Below, piece after piece: positions 1 to 6,860 of a stretch of 10,186 bases of DNA. The first letter of the stretch is position 1; each line of letters starts with the position of its first letter. The stretch covers positions 1 to 10,186 of the forward strand of contig LVAZ01000064.1 in the NCBI GenBank assembly GCA_001603055.1, given 5' to 3'. The stretch is from Victivallales bacterium Lenti_02 (lineage in GTDB: Bacteria > Verrucomicrobiota > Lentisphaeria > Oligosphaerales > Lenti-02). The notes below the pieces were generated by a model. It searched no databases, had not been told where the DNA came from, and saw only the letters and a program-made list of their open reading frames with translations. The position numbers and the translations under genes are program-made.

Positions 1-1224
1 GGCGGGGTCGGCGGGGGGGTGCTCGATGATGAAGCGGGCGTAGAGCATGCAGCCCCACTCGTACCAGTGGGAGAAATGGCCGATGTAGGTGGCCTGGGGG
101 AAGTTGGTCTCGACGGTTTCCTTCATCGCCCAGTAGACCTTCTCGATGTTGGCGAAGGTGGCGACGGTGTCGAGGGTGCCGAAGGCCTGGGGGAGCTGGA
201 ACATGTAGGGGGGATAGAAGAACTTGTAGCGGTTCTCCCACCAGGTCTCCCCGGCTTCGGTGCCGAGGTCCTCGGGGTTCTGCTCGCGGCAGATGGCGCA
301 GGCCTTGGCCATTTCCAGCTCGACCATGGCCCGGTCGCCGTCGAAGCCGAAGACCAGATAGGCCCCCTGGCGCTCGATGCCGAGAACCTTCTTGATGACC
401 TTGGCGGTCTCGGGGCCATCGTAGAGGCGGATGACGCAGGGGCGGAGGCGGCTGGCCATGATGCCCCGGCCGGCGGCCATGGCGCTGTGCATGTCCTTGA
501 AGAGGAAGGCGTGGAATTTGCGGACTTCGGGGATGGGATGGATTTTGAGGGTGACCTTGGTCATCACGCCGAGGGTGCCCTCGCTGCCGACGAAGAGCTG
601 GGTGAGGTCGGGGCCGGAGGCGTGGCGGGGGACGGGGAGGGTGTTGATGATTTCGCCCTCGGGGGTGACGACTTCGAGGGACATGACCATGTCCTCGATC
701 TTGCCGTACTTGGTGGAGAGCACGCCGGTGCCGCGGTGGGCGAGGAAGCCGCCGAGGGTGGCGCAGGCGATGGAGGCGGGGAAGTGCATGGTCGAGAAAC
801 CGGCCTTCTCGACGGCCCATTCGAGCTGCTGGGTGTTGGCCCCGGTCTCGCAGGTGATGGTGAGGGACTCGGTGTCGATCTCGAGGATGCGGTTCATCCG
901 CTTGGTGTCGAGGATGATGCCGCCGTAGATGGGGAGCGCGCCGCCCTGGGAGCCGGAGCCGCCGCCCCAGGGGGTGACGGGGATGCGGTACGTGTTGGCG
1001 ATCTTCATCACCTTGGCGACCTGCTGGGTGTTGTCGGGCAGGACGATCACATCCGGGGGCCGGGGCGGCTGGTTGCGGTCGTGCCACATCTCGGGCATCC
1101 AGTAGTAGTCGATGGAATGGCCGAGCTTCTCCGCGTCGCCGGTCCGGATGCCCTCGGGGCCGACGGCGTCGAGCAGTTCGCTGTAGATCATGCGGAAGAG
1201 GTAGTTGTCGGGCGAGGGCAGCAT
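1..1224 (-). CDS. FAD-linked oxidoreductase, AGPS/GlcD-like (3' end cut off by window edge)
   Basis: Reading the minus strand from the ATG at 1224-1222 gives 408 codons without a stop, so the C-terminus is missing. The protein is a PCMH-type (VAO-family) flavoprotein. The FAD PP-loop WGGGSGSQGG is at residues 86-95. The second FAD-binding segment (PASIACATLGGFLAHRGTG) is at about 149-167, and GSEGTLGVMT is at 213-222. The run RHASGPDLTQLF just before it resembles alkyldihydroxyacetonephosphate synthase (AGPS), as does the late segment SHWYEWGCMLYARF at about 385-398; glycolate/D-lactate dehydrogenases (GlcD/Dld) are further relatives. Family members usually have about 460-550 residues, so perhaps 60-130 are lost. 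No signal peptide is visible, so it is probably cytoplasmic. It begins 20 bases after the FGGY kinase stop, with AGGA 8 bases before the ATG. In a sugar operon, oxidation of an alpha-hydroxy acid or sugar acid seems likelier than ether-lipid synthesis, but the substrate is unknown. Confidence 0.9.
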   Translation of the reverse strand, partial: MLPSPDNYLFRMIYSELLDAVGPEGIRTGDAEKLGHSIDYYWMPEMWHDRNQPPRPPDVIVLPDNTQQVAKVMKIANTYRIPVTPWGGGSGSQGGALPIYGGIILDTKRMNRILEIDTESLTITCETGANTQQLEWAVEKAGFSTMHFPASIACATLGGFLAHRGTGVLSTKYGKIEDMVMSLEVVTPEGEIINTLPVPRHASGPDLTQLFVGSEGTLGVMTKVTLKIHPIPEVRKFHAFLFKDMHSAMAAGRGIMASRLRPCVIRLYDGPETAKVIKKVLGIERQGAYLVFGFDGDRAMVELEMAKACAICREQNPEDLGTEAGETWWENRYKFFYPPYMFQLPQAFGTLDTVATFANIEKVYWAMKETVETNFPQATYIGHFSHWYEWGCMLYARFIIEHPPADPA

Positions 1225-1244
1225 GGCTGGATTCCTGGGGCTAT

Positions 1245-2777
1245 CTAGAGATTGCGGAGTTGATGGTAGACGGGGGCGAGGGCGTCGTGAATCTGGTAGT
1301 AGAGGGGCAGAAGCCGCTGGTAGCGGTCGCTGGCGGCCGGTTGGGGGGCGCAGGGCGCTTTCTCCCGGAGGCACTGGCGGACGGCGCTGCCTTCGTCGGG
1401 GAAGATGCCGACGCCGACCCCGGCCAGGAGGGCGGAGCCGAAGGAGGCGTCGCAGCCGAGGGGGACGACGACGTCGTGGCCGAAGACATCCGCGACGATC
1501 TGGGTCCACAGGGCGCTTTTCGCCCCGCCGCCGATGAGGCGGAACTCATGGACGGGCAGGCCCATTTCCTCGATGGTGCGGAAGCAGTCGCGCAGGGAGA
1601 AGACGACGCCCTCGAGGAGGGCGCGGACGAAGTGGGCGCGGGTGTGGCGCATGGTGGCGCCGACGAAGCTGGCGCGGAGGTCGGCATCCCAGTACGGGGC
1701 GCGCTCGCCCTGGAGGTAGGGATGGAAGAACAGCCCCTCGGCGCCGGGCGGGACGGTGGCAGCCTCGTCGTCCATGAGGGCGTAGACCTTGCGTCCGCTG
1801 GCGGCGCATTCGGCCACTTCGGCGGCGCCGAAATGGTCGCGGAACCAGCGCTGGGCAAGGGCGGCGGTATTGGTGGCCACCACCGTGTACCAGAGACCGG
1901 GGACCACATGGGAGTAGGTCAGGGTCTTCGGATGGGGGACGGCCCGGTCGATCATGACGTTGACGTTGCCCGCGGTGGCGAGTTTGAGGATACAGCTTCC
2001 CGGCTCGATGGCCCCGGCGGCGTAGTCCTCGACGGCGGAGTCGGAGGTTCCCGCCACCACGGGGATGCCCCGGGGCAGACCGAATTCCGCCGCGCCTCGG
2101 GCGGTGACCTCGCCGACCACGTCGGTGGGTTTGACCAGGGGGGGCAGGATGCTCAGGGGAATTCCCGCCAGGGCGCAGAGTTCTTCGGACCAGCGGGTGT
2201 TGGCCATGTCGAAGAAGAGGGTGCCCTGGGCGTCGATGGTGTCGGTACACCATTCGCCGGTGAGCCGCCAGCGGACATAGTCCTTGACGAACATCATGCG
2301 GGTGGTGCGCTGGAGCGCCTCGGGCTCGTGGCGCTGGAGCCAGAGCATCTGGGGCAGGGTCCAGGTGGGGGCGGCCATCTGGTAGCCGGTGGAAAAGATG
2401 ATGTCGCCGTGTTCGCGATTGAGTTCCGCCGCCTCGGCGACGGCGCGCTGGTCGGTCCACATGATGGTGGGGCGGACCACCTGCATGTCGCGGTCGAGGA
2501 GGACGGCGTTGTGGGTGGAGGCATCGAGGGCGATGGCGGCGATGCGGTCGAAATCGAGGCGCTCGCGGAGTTCCGCGAGGATGCTGCGCAGCACCCGGCA
2601 CCAGTCCTCGGGGTCTTCCTCGGCCCAGCCGGGATGGGGGCGGTGGGTGGGGTACTCGCCGAAGCCTTCGCCCGCGATGTGGCCCTGGGCGTCGATGACG
2701 GTGACGTTGCAGCCGCTGGTGCCGAGGTCGATGCCGAGCAGGAGCGGCTGGTCCGGAATGGGGCGGGCGGTGGTCAT
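1245..2777 (-). CDS. FGGY-family carbohydrate kinase (xylulokinase-like)
   Basis: This 510-residue protein has the normal length for a xylulokinase-type FGGY kinase, which transfers the ATP gamma-phosphate to a ketose or polyol. The N-terminal phosphate-1 loop LLGIDLGTSGCNVTVID is at 13-29, followed by GWAEEDPEDW at 50-59. A substrate-side segment ALDASTHNAVLLD (83-95) replaces the SGQMHG-type motif of E. coli XylB. GTSDSAVEDYAAG (243-255) carries the expected catalytic Asp at 246. The C-terminal domain has YLQGERAPYWD (354-364), the adenosine loop LIGGGAKSALW (414-424) and CDASFGSALLAG (442-453). Its ATG overlaps the iolB-like stop codon by four bases (ATGA), so the two are probably translationally coupled. 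The changed 83-95 segment argues against a simple D-xylulose assignment; a ketose made by the neighbouring FucI/AraA-like isomerase is a reasonable substrate guess. The family call is firm and the substrate is not. Confidence 0.95.
   Translation of the reverse strand: MTTARPIPDQPLLLGIDLGTSGCNVTVIDAQGHIAGEGFGEYPTHRPHPGWAEEDPEDWCRVLRSILAELRERLDFDRIAAIALDASTHNAVLLDRDMQVVRPTIMWTDQRAVAEAAELNREHGDIIFSTGYQMAAPTWTLPQMLWLQRHEPEALQRTTRMMFVKDYVRWRLTGEWCTDTIDAQGTLFFDMANTRWSEELCALAGIPLSILPPLVKPTDVVGEVTARGAAEFGLPRGIPVVAGTSDSAVEDYAAGAIEPGSCILKLATAGNVNVMIDRAVPHPKTLTYSHVVPGLWYTVVATNTAALAQRWFRDHFGAAEVAECAASGRKVYALMDDEAATVPPGAEGLFFHPYLQGERAPYWDADLRASFVGATMRHTRAHFVRALLEGVVFSLRDCFRTIEEMGLPVHEFRLIGGGAKSALWTQIVADVFGHDVVVPLGCDASFGSALLAGVGVGIFPDEGSAVRQCLREKAPCAPQPAASDRYQRLLPLYYQIHDALAPVYHQLRNL
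2774..2777 (-). other. ATGA stop/start overlap between iolB-like gene and FGGY kinase
   Basis: On the minus strand the last codon of the iolB-like gene (TGA, 2776-2774) shares bases with the ATG of the FGGY kinase (2777-2775). The only Shine-Dalgarno-like bases upstream are a weak GGA about 8 bases before the ATG. Kinase translation therefore probably depends on ribosomes finishing the isomerase. This ties the two products at similar levels and suggests consecutive or linked steps. Confidence 0.85.
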
Positions 2778-3583
2778 GCTGGTTTTCCGGCCACGGCGGC
2801 GGCGTGGGCGCTGTCCTTGTGCGAGATGAAGCCGCGGTTGTTGGCGCCGGTCATCACCCAGAGGTAGTACATGGTGTAGCCGGGGGCGGTGACCACGGGA
2901 TGGTAGCCCTCGGGAATGGCCACGGTGTCGTTCTCGCGCACGGTGTAGGCCGCGTCGGTCGTCAGATCGTCGGTGTAGACTTTCTGGATGCCGAAGCCGC
3001 CCTTGGGGTTGAAGCGGAAGAAGTAGAATTCCTCCATGTCGATCTCGTCGGGGAGATTGTCGGCGTCGTGGCGGTGGGGGGGATAGCTGGCCCAGTTGCC
3101 GGAGGGGACCCAGGCTTCGCCGATGAAGAAGTGGCGGGTGGCGAAGTCGTTGCCGATCATGACGACGGCGTCGCGGGTGAAGTTGCCCTGGCCGATGCGC
3201 ATGAAGCTGGGGGCCACCTCGTCCGGACGCACCAGAACGGGCTGGCTGGCCAGATCGCTGGGGGATTCCGAGACGGCGACCTCGACGGCGGTGAGCGCCG
3301 TCACCGAATAGCTCCGGCCGCAGGGGATGTAGACGGTGAACGGATAGCCGGAAAAGACGTCGGCCCGTTCGCCGACCTTCGGGAAGTCAAAGCCGTCGCC
3401 GGCAACCCGGCAGGTGCCGCCGAGGACGACCAGGGCGATCTCGTTGCCGCCGGAGTCGGACGACCAGCTCTCACCAGCCGCCAGTTTCAGCAGGCCGAAC
3501 CCGGTGAGGTTCATGCCCCGTTCGCCGATTTCGAAGACACGGTTGAAGCCGGGCTTGGCCGGACAGGAGATGTGGTGGTTCAT
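2774..3583 (-). CDS. iolB: IolB/KduI-family isomerase (5-deoxy-glucuronate isomerase-like)
   Basis: The 269-residue protein matches the length and two-cupin layout of IolB, which converts 5-deoxy-D-glucuronate to 2-deoxy-5-keto-D-gluconate in myo-inositol breakdown. The related KduI isomerises 4-deoxy-5-keto-uronates made by pectin/alginate-type lyases. The metal-site pattern is present: PPHRHD at 168-173 (His170, His172), EEFYFFRFNPKGGFG at 184-198 and IPEGYHPVVTAPGY at 223-236 (His228). QKVYTDD (200-206) is characteristic of IolB. The frame stays open upstream to 3916, but that part lies inside the beta-helix gene. I therefore place the start at 3583, 16 bases after the previous stop, with AAGGA about 13 bases upstream. 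No iolC/D/E/J genes surround it except a distant PfkB kinase. The family is secure. In this context it may act on a uronate other than 5-deoxy-glucuronate. Confidence 0.9.
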   Translation of the reverse strand: MNHHISCPAKPGFNRVFEIGERGMNLTGFGLLKLAAGESWSSDSGGNEIALVVLGGTCRVAGDGFDFPKVGERADVFSGYPFTVYIPCGRSYSVTALTAVEVAVSESPSDLASQPVLVRPDEVAPSFMRIGQGNFTRDAVVMIGNDFATRHFFIGEAWVPSGNWASYPPHRHDADNLPDEIDMEEFYFFRFNPKGGFGIQKVYTDDLTTDAAYTVRENDTVAIPEGYHPVVTAPGYTMYYLWVMTGANNRGFISHKDSAHAAAVAGKPA

Positions 3584-3599
3584 GATTCGCTCGCTTTCC

Positions 3600-5453
3600 T
3601 TACCAGAGAGATTCGGCACCCACGGGGCCGCCGTCGGGGCGGACCTTGCGGGCGGGGCTGTCGGGGCGCAGACGGAAGTCGCCGTTGGCGGCGTCCACGA
3701 AACCGGGATCGGCGAAGATCGAATGCTTGTCGAAGCCGGTCTTTTCCCGGTAGCCCTCGATGTCGTCGGCGGGGAGTTTCTCCTTGAAGAACCAGCAGAT
3801 ATGGCCGTCGGGCTCGTGCCAGAGATTGTAGTCGATCTCGGGCAGGGGCTTCCAGCCGGCGCTGAACCGGCTGCCCCAGTCGGTGGACTGGGCGAAGATG
3901 TTGTACTTGATGACAATGCCCGAGGATTGCGCCTGGTTGGTGTACATCATCAGGTGGCTGCCGTTGCGGTCGGGGCGTTGGTCGTGGGACCAGACGACAC
4001 CGGCGTTGACGCAGGTGTTGTTGATGAAGAGGATGTCGCGGGTCTCCGCCGTTTCGGGGTTGTTCCAGTACTCGAAGGAGTATTCGGAATTCCAGATGAT
4101 GTTGTTGCGGTAGGTGATGTTGATCTGCTTCGAGTCCGGGCCGCGGCCCTGGTTGGTGAGGGCGGCGTCGTAGATTTCCCAGATGCGGTTGTTCTCGACG
4201 AGATGGTCGCGGGCGGCGCCCCAGAACTCGATGCCGTTGCCGTAGCGCACGGGGCGGCCGTTGCGGGTGTACTGGTGGCCGCCGCCGATGTAGGAGATGT
4301 CGCAGTTGCGGATGATGATGGAGGCGGTGTTGCCGCCGCCGAAGCCGTGGGCGGCGCCGTAGCGCAGGGCCAGGCCGTCGTAGACCACATGGCGCGCGCC
4401 GCCCTGGCTGACGATGTGGCGGGTGAGCGCCAGCTCGACGCTGCCGTAGCGGGCGCCCGGATTTTCCGGGCAGTTGACGACCACCTGGCCGGCCGCGCCG
4501 TCGTAGAAGTAGTCGAGGGGTTCGGGGAGGTCCTCGCTGCTCCAGCGTTTCCGGCCACAGGCCTTGCCGTGGTCGAGGACGAGAATGCCCACGTCATGGG
4601 GCAGGCTCAGGCCGCCCGTGCTGGCGGTGGTGCGCATGTCGATGGGCTGGAATTCGAGGACGGAGTCGGCGGGCAGGTTGCTGCCCAGGGAGGCGTGCAG
4701 GCGGGGGTTTTCCCCCCGTCCGCTCATGACGAACCGCACGGCGAACTCCTGCCACTCGGCGGTGATCTTGGCCCCGCCGCCGGTGCCGTAGGCGTTCCAG
4801 GGCGAGCCGCCCCGCATTACCCGCATGCGCTCGATGGTGAAGGGGGTGGAGCAGCGGGCGCGGAAGCGGAAGCTGAGCAGGCTGGCACCCTCCACCGCCT
4901 CCCATTCCGGGAACGGTCCCCAGAGCTGGATGTGGTTTCCGGCGGTGCCGCTGTTCTGGCAGGCCAGGCGGTAGATGACCCCGTCCGCCGCCTCCTCGCG
5001 GCTCACGTCCACGACGGCTCCCGACTCGCGGTGGCAGTTCCATTCGCTCCGGCGGTAGTCCATGACCACTTCGCCGTCGCGGTATTCGGGCGGACGGGTG
5101 GCCCACCGGTTCTCCCCGGCGGGCACCCAGTCTTCCGGGTTGTCCTGGGCCACCGAACCGAGCAGGAGGGGCTTTTCCCCCTCGCCATAGGAGGTGTAGG
5201 TGACCGGTGCCCCCTCGCTGCCGCTCTTCGGCGTCAGATATCCCCGCCACTGGCGGCCGCGGGCGAAGCGGACGGTGTCCCCCGGCTGGAGGTCGGCCCC
5301 GTTGACGCGGGCCAGACTTTGCCAGGCTGCGGCGGGGGATGTCCCCGCCTGCGCGTCGTCGCCGTGGAGGGAATCGACAAAGAACTCGCGCGCGCCAAGA
5401 GTCACGGTCATGGCCAGTGCTCCCAGGATCAGTCGGTTCGTGCGGTTGCCCAT
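3600..5453 (-). CDS. Secreted right-handed parallel beta-helix protein with inserted beta-sandwich domain
   Basis: This 617-residue protein begins with a short basic stretch and a hydrophobic core (RLILGALAMTVTLGA, residues 7-21), a plausible Sec signal peptide. After it comes the classic beta-helix cap FFVDSLHGDDAQAGTSP (24-40) with AAWQSLARVN and LQPGDTVRFARG. Residues about 120-285 look like an inserted jelly-roll, carbohydrate-binding type domain (SFRFRARC, TAEWQEFAVRFVMSG and PADSVLEF are typical strand signatures). The helix then resumes, with repeated right-handed rungs at about 345-530: HVVYDGLALRYG, IIIRNCDISYIGGG, HLVENNRIWEIYDAAL, ITYRNNIIWNSEYSFEY and ILFINNTCVNAG. It ends in ADPGFVDAANGDFRLRPDSPA, a standard C-terminal rung of this group. 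Such proteins include polysaccharide lyases, glycosidases and epimerases of pectin-like or sulfated glycans. No catalytic residues can be assigned from the sequence alone. AGGA lies 5 bases before the ATG. It is the only exported protein in an otherwise cytoplasmic operon. Confidence 0.93.
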   Translation of the reverse strand: MGNRTNRLILGALAMTVTLGAREFFVDSLHGDDAQAGTSPAAAWQSLARVNGADLQPGDTVRFARGRQWRGYLTPKSGSEGAPVTYTSYGEGEKPLLLGSVAQDNPEDWVPAGENRWATRPPEYRDGEVVMDYRRSEWNCHRESGAVVDVSREEAADGVIYRLACQNSGTAGNHIQLWGPFPEWEAVEGASLLSFRFRARCSTPFTIERMRVMRGGSPWNAYGTGGGAKITAEWQEFAVRFVMSGRGENPRLHASLGSNLPADSVLEFQPIDMRTTASTGGLSLPHDVGILVLDHGKACGRKRWSSEDLPEPLDYFYDGAAGQVVVNCPENPGARYGSVELALTRHIVSQGGARHVVYDGLALRYGAAHGFGGGNTASIIIRNCDISYIGGGHQYTRNGRPVRYGNGIEFWGAARDHLVENNRIWEIYDAALTNQGRGPDSKQINITYRNNIIWNSEYSFEYWNNPETAETRDILFINNTCVNAGVVWSHDQRPDRNGSHLMMYTNQAQSSGIVIKYNIFAQSTDWGSRFSAGWKPLPEIDYNLWHEPDGHICWFFKEKLPADDIEGYREKTGFDKHSIFADPGFVDAANGDFRLRPDSPARKVRPDGGPVGAESLW

Positions 5454-5481
5454 GGTTTCCTGCCTTCGGTTCGGGGTTGGT

Positions 5482-6825
5482 CTAGACCAGCACCGGCTTG
5501 ATGCCGAGCCACTTGCACAGCAGTTTGAGATCGGCCTTGAGATCGGCGTAGCCGACGGTGTAGTGGTGCGAGAAACCGCCCTCGATGATGGTTTCGACCA
5601 GGGTGGGGAGAGGGGCCTCGAAGCGGATGCGGAGGGGGTTGCCGGGCAGGGCCAGGCGGGTTTCGAGCCCTTCGCCGCCGGCGATCAGGAACCGGTAGTC
5701 GCCGTCGGCGTCCTCGCCGAACTGGGTGAAGGTGACCGGGCCGGGCTTGAGGGGGAAGTCGTGGGTGACGCCCTTGATGTTGCCGCCGTCCATCACCGAG
5801 TGGAGTCCGAGCTTGCTGGTGCAGCCTTCGGCGCAGAGGGAGATCGGGGCCGCGCCGCAGTGCCAGCCCACGCCCACGTTCGCCGCGTCCTCGAAGGAGA
5901 TCAGGTCGCAGTAGAAGGGGGCCATGCCGGTGAGTTCCTGGAGGATGAGCATGGCCACCGCCCCGTACACGTCGCCCTCGCAGCTCGCGACCATGCCGTC
6001 GTTGGTGAGCTGGCCGACGGTCGAGCAGACCGCGATGCCGTAGATGTCGCCGAACTGGGGCCAGCACTTCACGGCGAAACCGTCCAGTTTCAGCTTGTTC
6101 TTGTACTCGACGAAGGAGGCGTAGAGGCGGGCCGCCTTGCGCAGTTGCTCCTCGGTCGCGCAGCCGCCGCAGCCGGCGTCCTTGGTGATGTGCGCGTAGG
6201 CCGCGTCGGCTTTCTCCTGGGAGAGATGCTCGGCGGTGTGGACGATTTCGAGCAGGTCGATGAACTGGATTTCGACGCCGAGCCGGCGGCGCAGCTCCAT
6301 CTCGTTGAAGGCGGAGGTGTAGAAGCCGGGGACGCGCGAGCCGACCACGCCGAGGCGGGCGGTGCGGAGACGCTTGATGCAGGCGGCCACGCGGAAGTGG
6401 CGGGCCAGGTCGGCGGCGGCGGTTTCGGGCGTGCCGAAGACGAAACCGTAGGGATGGTGCAGCTTGGTCAGGGCGTGGCAGTTCATGTTCGAGGCGCAGA
6501 AGGAGTTGGCCTTGAGGCGACCGCCGTCGAAGGGCGGCTCGGGCGCGCTCCACAGGATGGCCGGCACGCCGACCCGCTGGGCCAGGATCGGGGTCATGCT
6601 GCCGAGGGGGAAGGTGAGATAGTGGAAGACCATCACATCCACCTGCTGGCGGCGGAATTCATCCGCCAGCTCCATCGCGCCCTCGTCGCTGGTCAGCAGC
6701 GGCCCCGCCACCACCTCGGCCCCGAGGGCTTCGAGGGCGGCGATGGACTTGCGGCGGCTTTCTTCGAGGGTGGGGTTGATCCAACTGAGCTTGGCCTGGG
6801 GGGCGTAACCGACTTTCAGTTTCAT
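5482..6825 (-). CDS. L-fucose/L-arabinose isomerase-superfamily protein
   Basis: This 447-residue protein has the FucI/AraA fold order. Its N-terminal Rossmann-like region begins MKLKVGYAPQAKL; a second alpha/beta domain contains RLGVVGSRVPGFY (157-169); a C-terminal beta-barrel region follows. The three metal ligands known for this superfamily (Glu, Asp, His, binding Mn2+) can be matched to Glu283 in ASCEGDVYGA, Asp307 in FYCDLISFEDA and His420 or His421 in GGFSHHYTVGYADL. It should interconvert an aldose and a ketose in the cytoplasm. It is shorter than E. coli FucI (about 590 residues) and AraA (about 500), and it belongs to the broadly annotated 'L-fucose isomerase and related' group, whose substrates are mostly untested. 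An unusual Cys-Gly-Gly-Cys is at 219-222. AAGGGA sits 8 bases before the ATG. It lies 35 bases after the PfkB kinase stop and 28 before the beta-helix start. Superfamily is confident, substrate is open. Confidence 0.92.
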   Translation of the reverse strand: MKLKVGYAPQAKLSWINPTLEESRRKSIAALEALGAEVVAGPLLTSDEGAMELADEFRRQQVDVMVFHYLTFPLGSMTPILAQRVGVPAILWSAPEPPFDGGRLKANSFCASNMNCHALTKLHHPYGFVFGTPETAAADLARHFRVAACIKRLRTARLGVVGSRVPGFYTSAFNEMELRRRLGVEIQFIDLLEIVHTAEHLSQEKADAAYAHITKDAGCGGCATEEQLRKAARLYASFVEYKNKLKLDGFAVKCWPQFGDIYGIAVCSTVGQLTNDGMVASCEGDVYGAVAMLILQELTGMAPFYCDLISFEDAANVGVGWHCGAAPISLCAEGCTSKLGLHSVMDGGNIKGVTHDFPLKPGPVTFTQFGEDADGDYRFLIAGGEGLETRLALPGNPLRIRFEAPLPTLVETIIEGGFSHHYTVGYADLKADLKLLCKWLGIKPVLV

Positions 6826-6860
6826 CGAAAATATCCCTTGGGTTGAATGGGGCTACAGGT

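Noticed and set aside
19..1248. Plus-strand open frame of 409 codons opposite the FAD oxidoreductase
   Set aside because: The minus strand holds GSEGTLG and the FAD PP-loop in an uninterrupted frame; the plus translation has no recognisable domain.
1260..2867. Plus-strand open frame of 535 codons opposite the FGGY kinase
   Set aside because: Antisense to an unmistakable kinase, biased composition, no motif.
3584..3916. N-terminal extension of the iolB-like frame
   Set aside because: The extra 111 residues are Ser/Pro/Thr/Ala-rich, lie within the beta-helix coding region in another frame, and true IolB proteins begin near the ATG at 3583.
3414..5501. Plus-strand open frame of 695 codons opposite the beta-helix and iolB-like genes
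   Set aside because: Its translation is low-complexity (Val, Gly, Ala, Asp and Glu rich) with no recognisable domain, while the minus strand codes for clear family members. Strong C/G third-position bias leaves the opposite strand free of stops.
5200..6846. Plus-strand open frame of 548 codons opposite the isomerase gene
   Set aside because: Mirror image of the FucI/AraA-like gene; translation is repetitive Gly/Ala/Val/Glu/His without family motifs.
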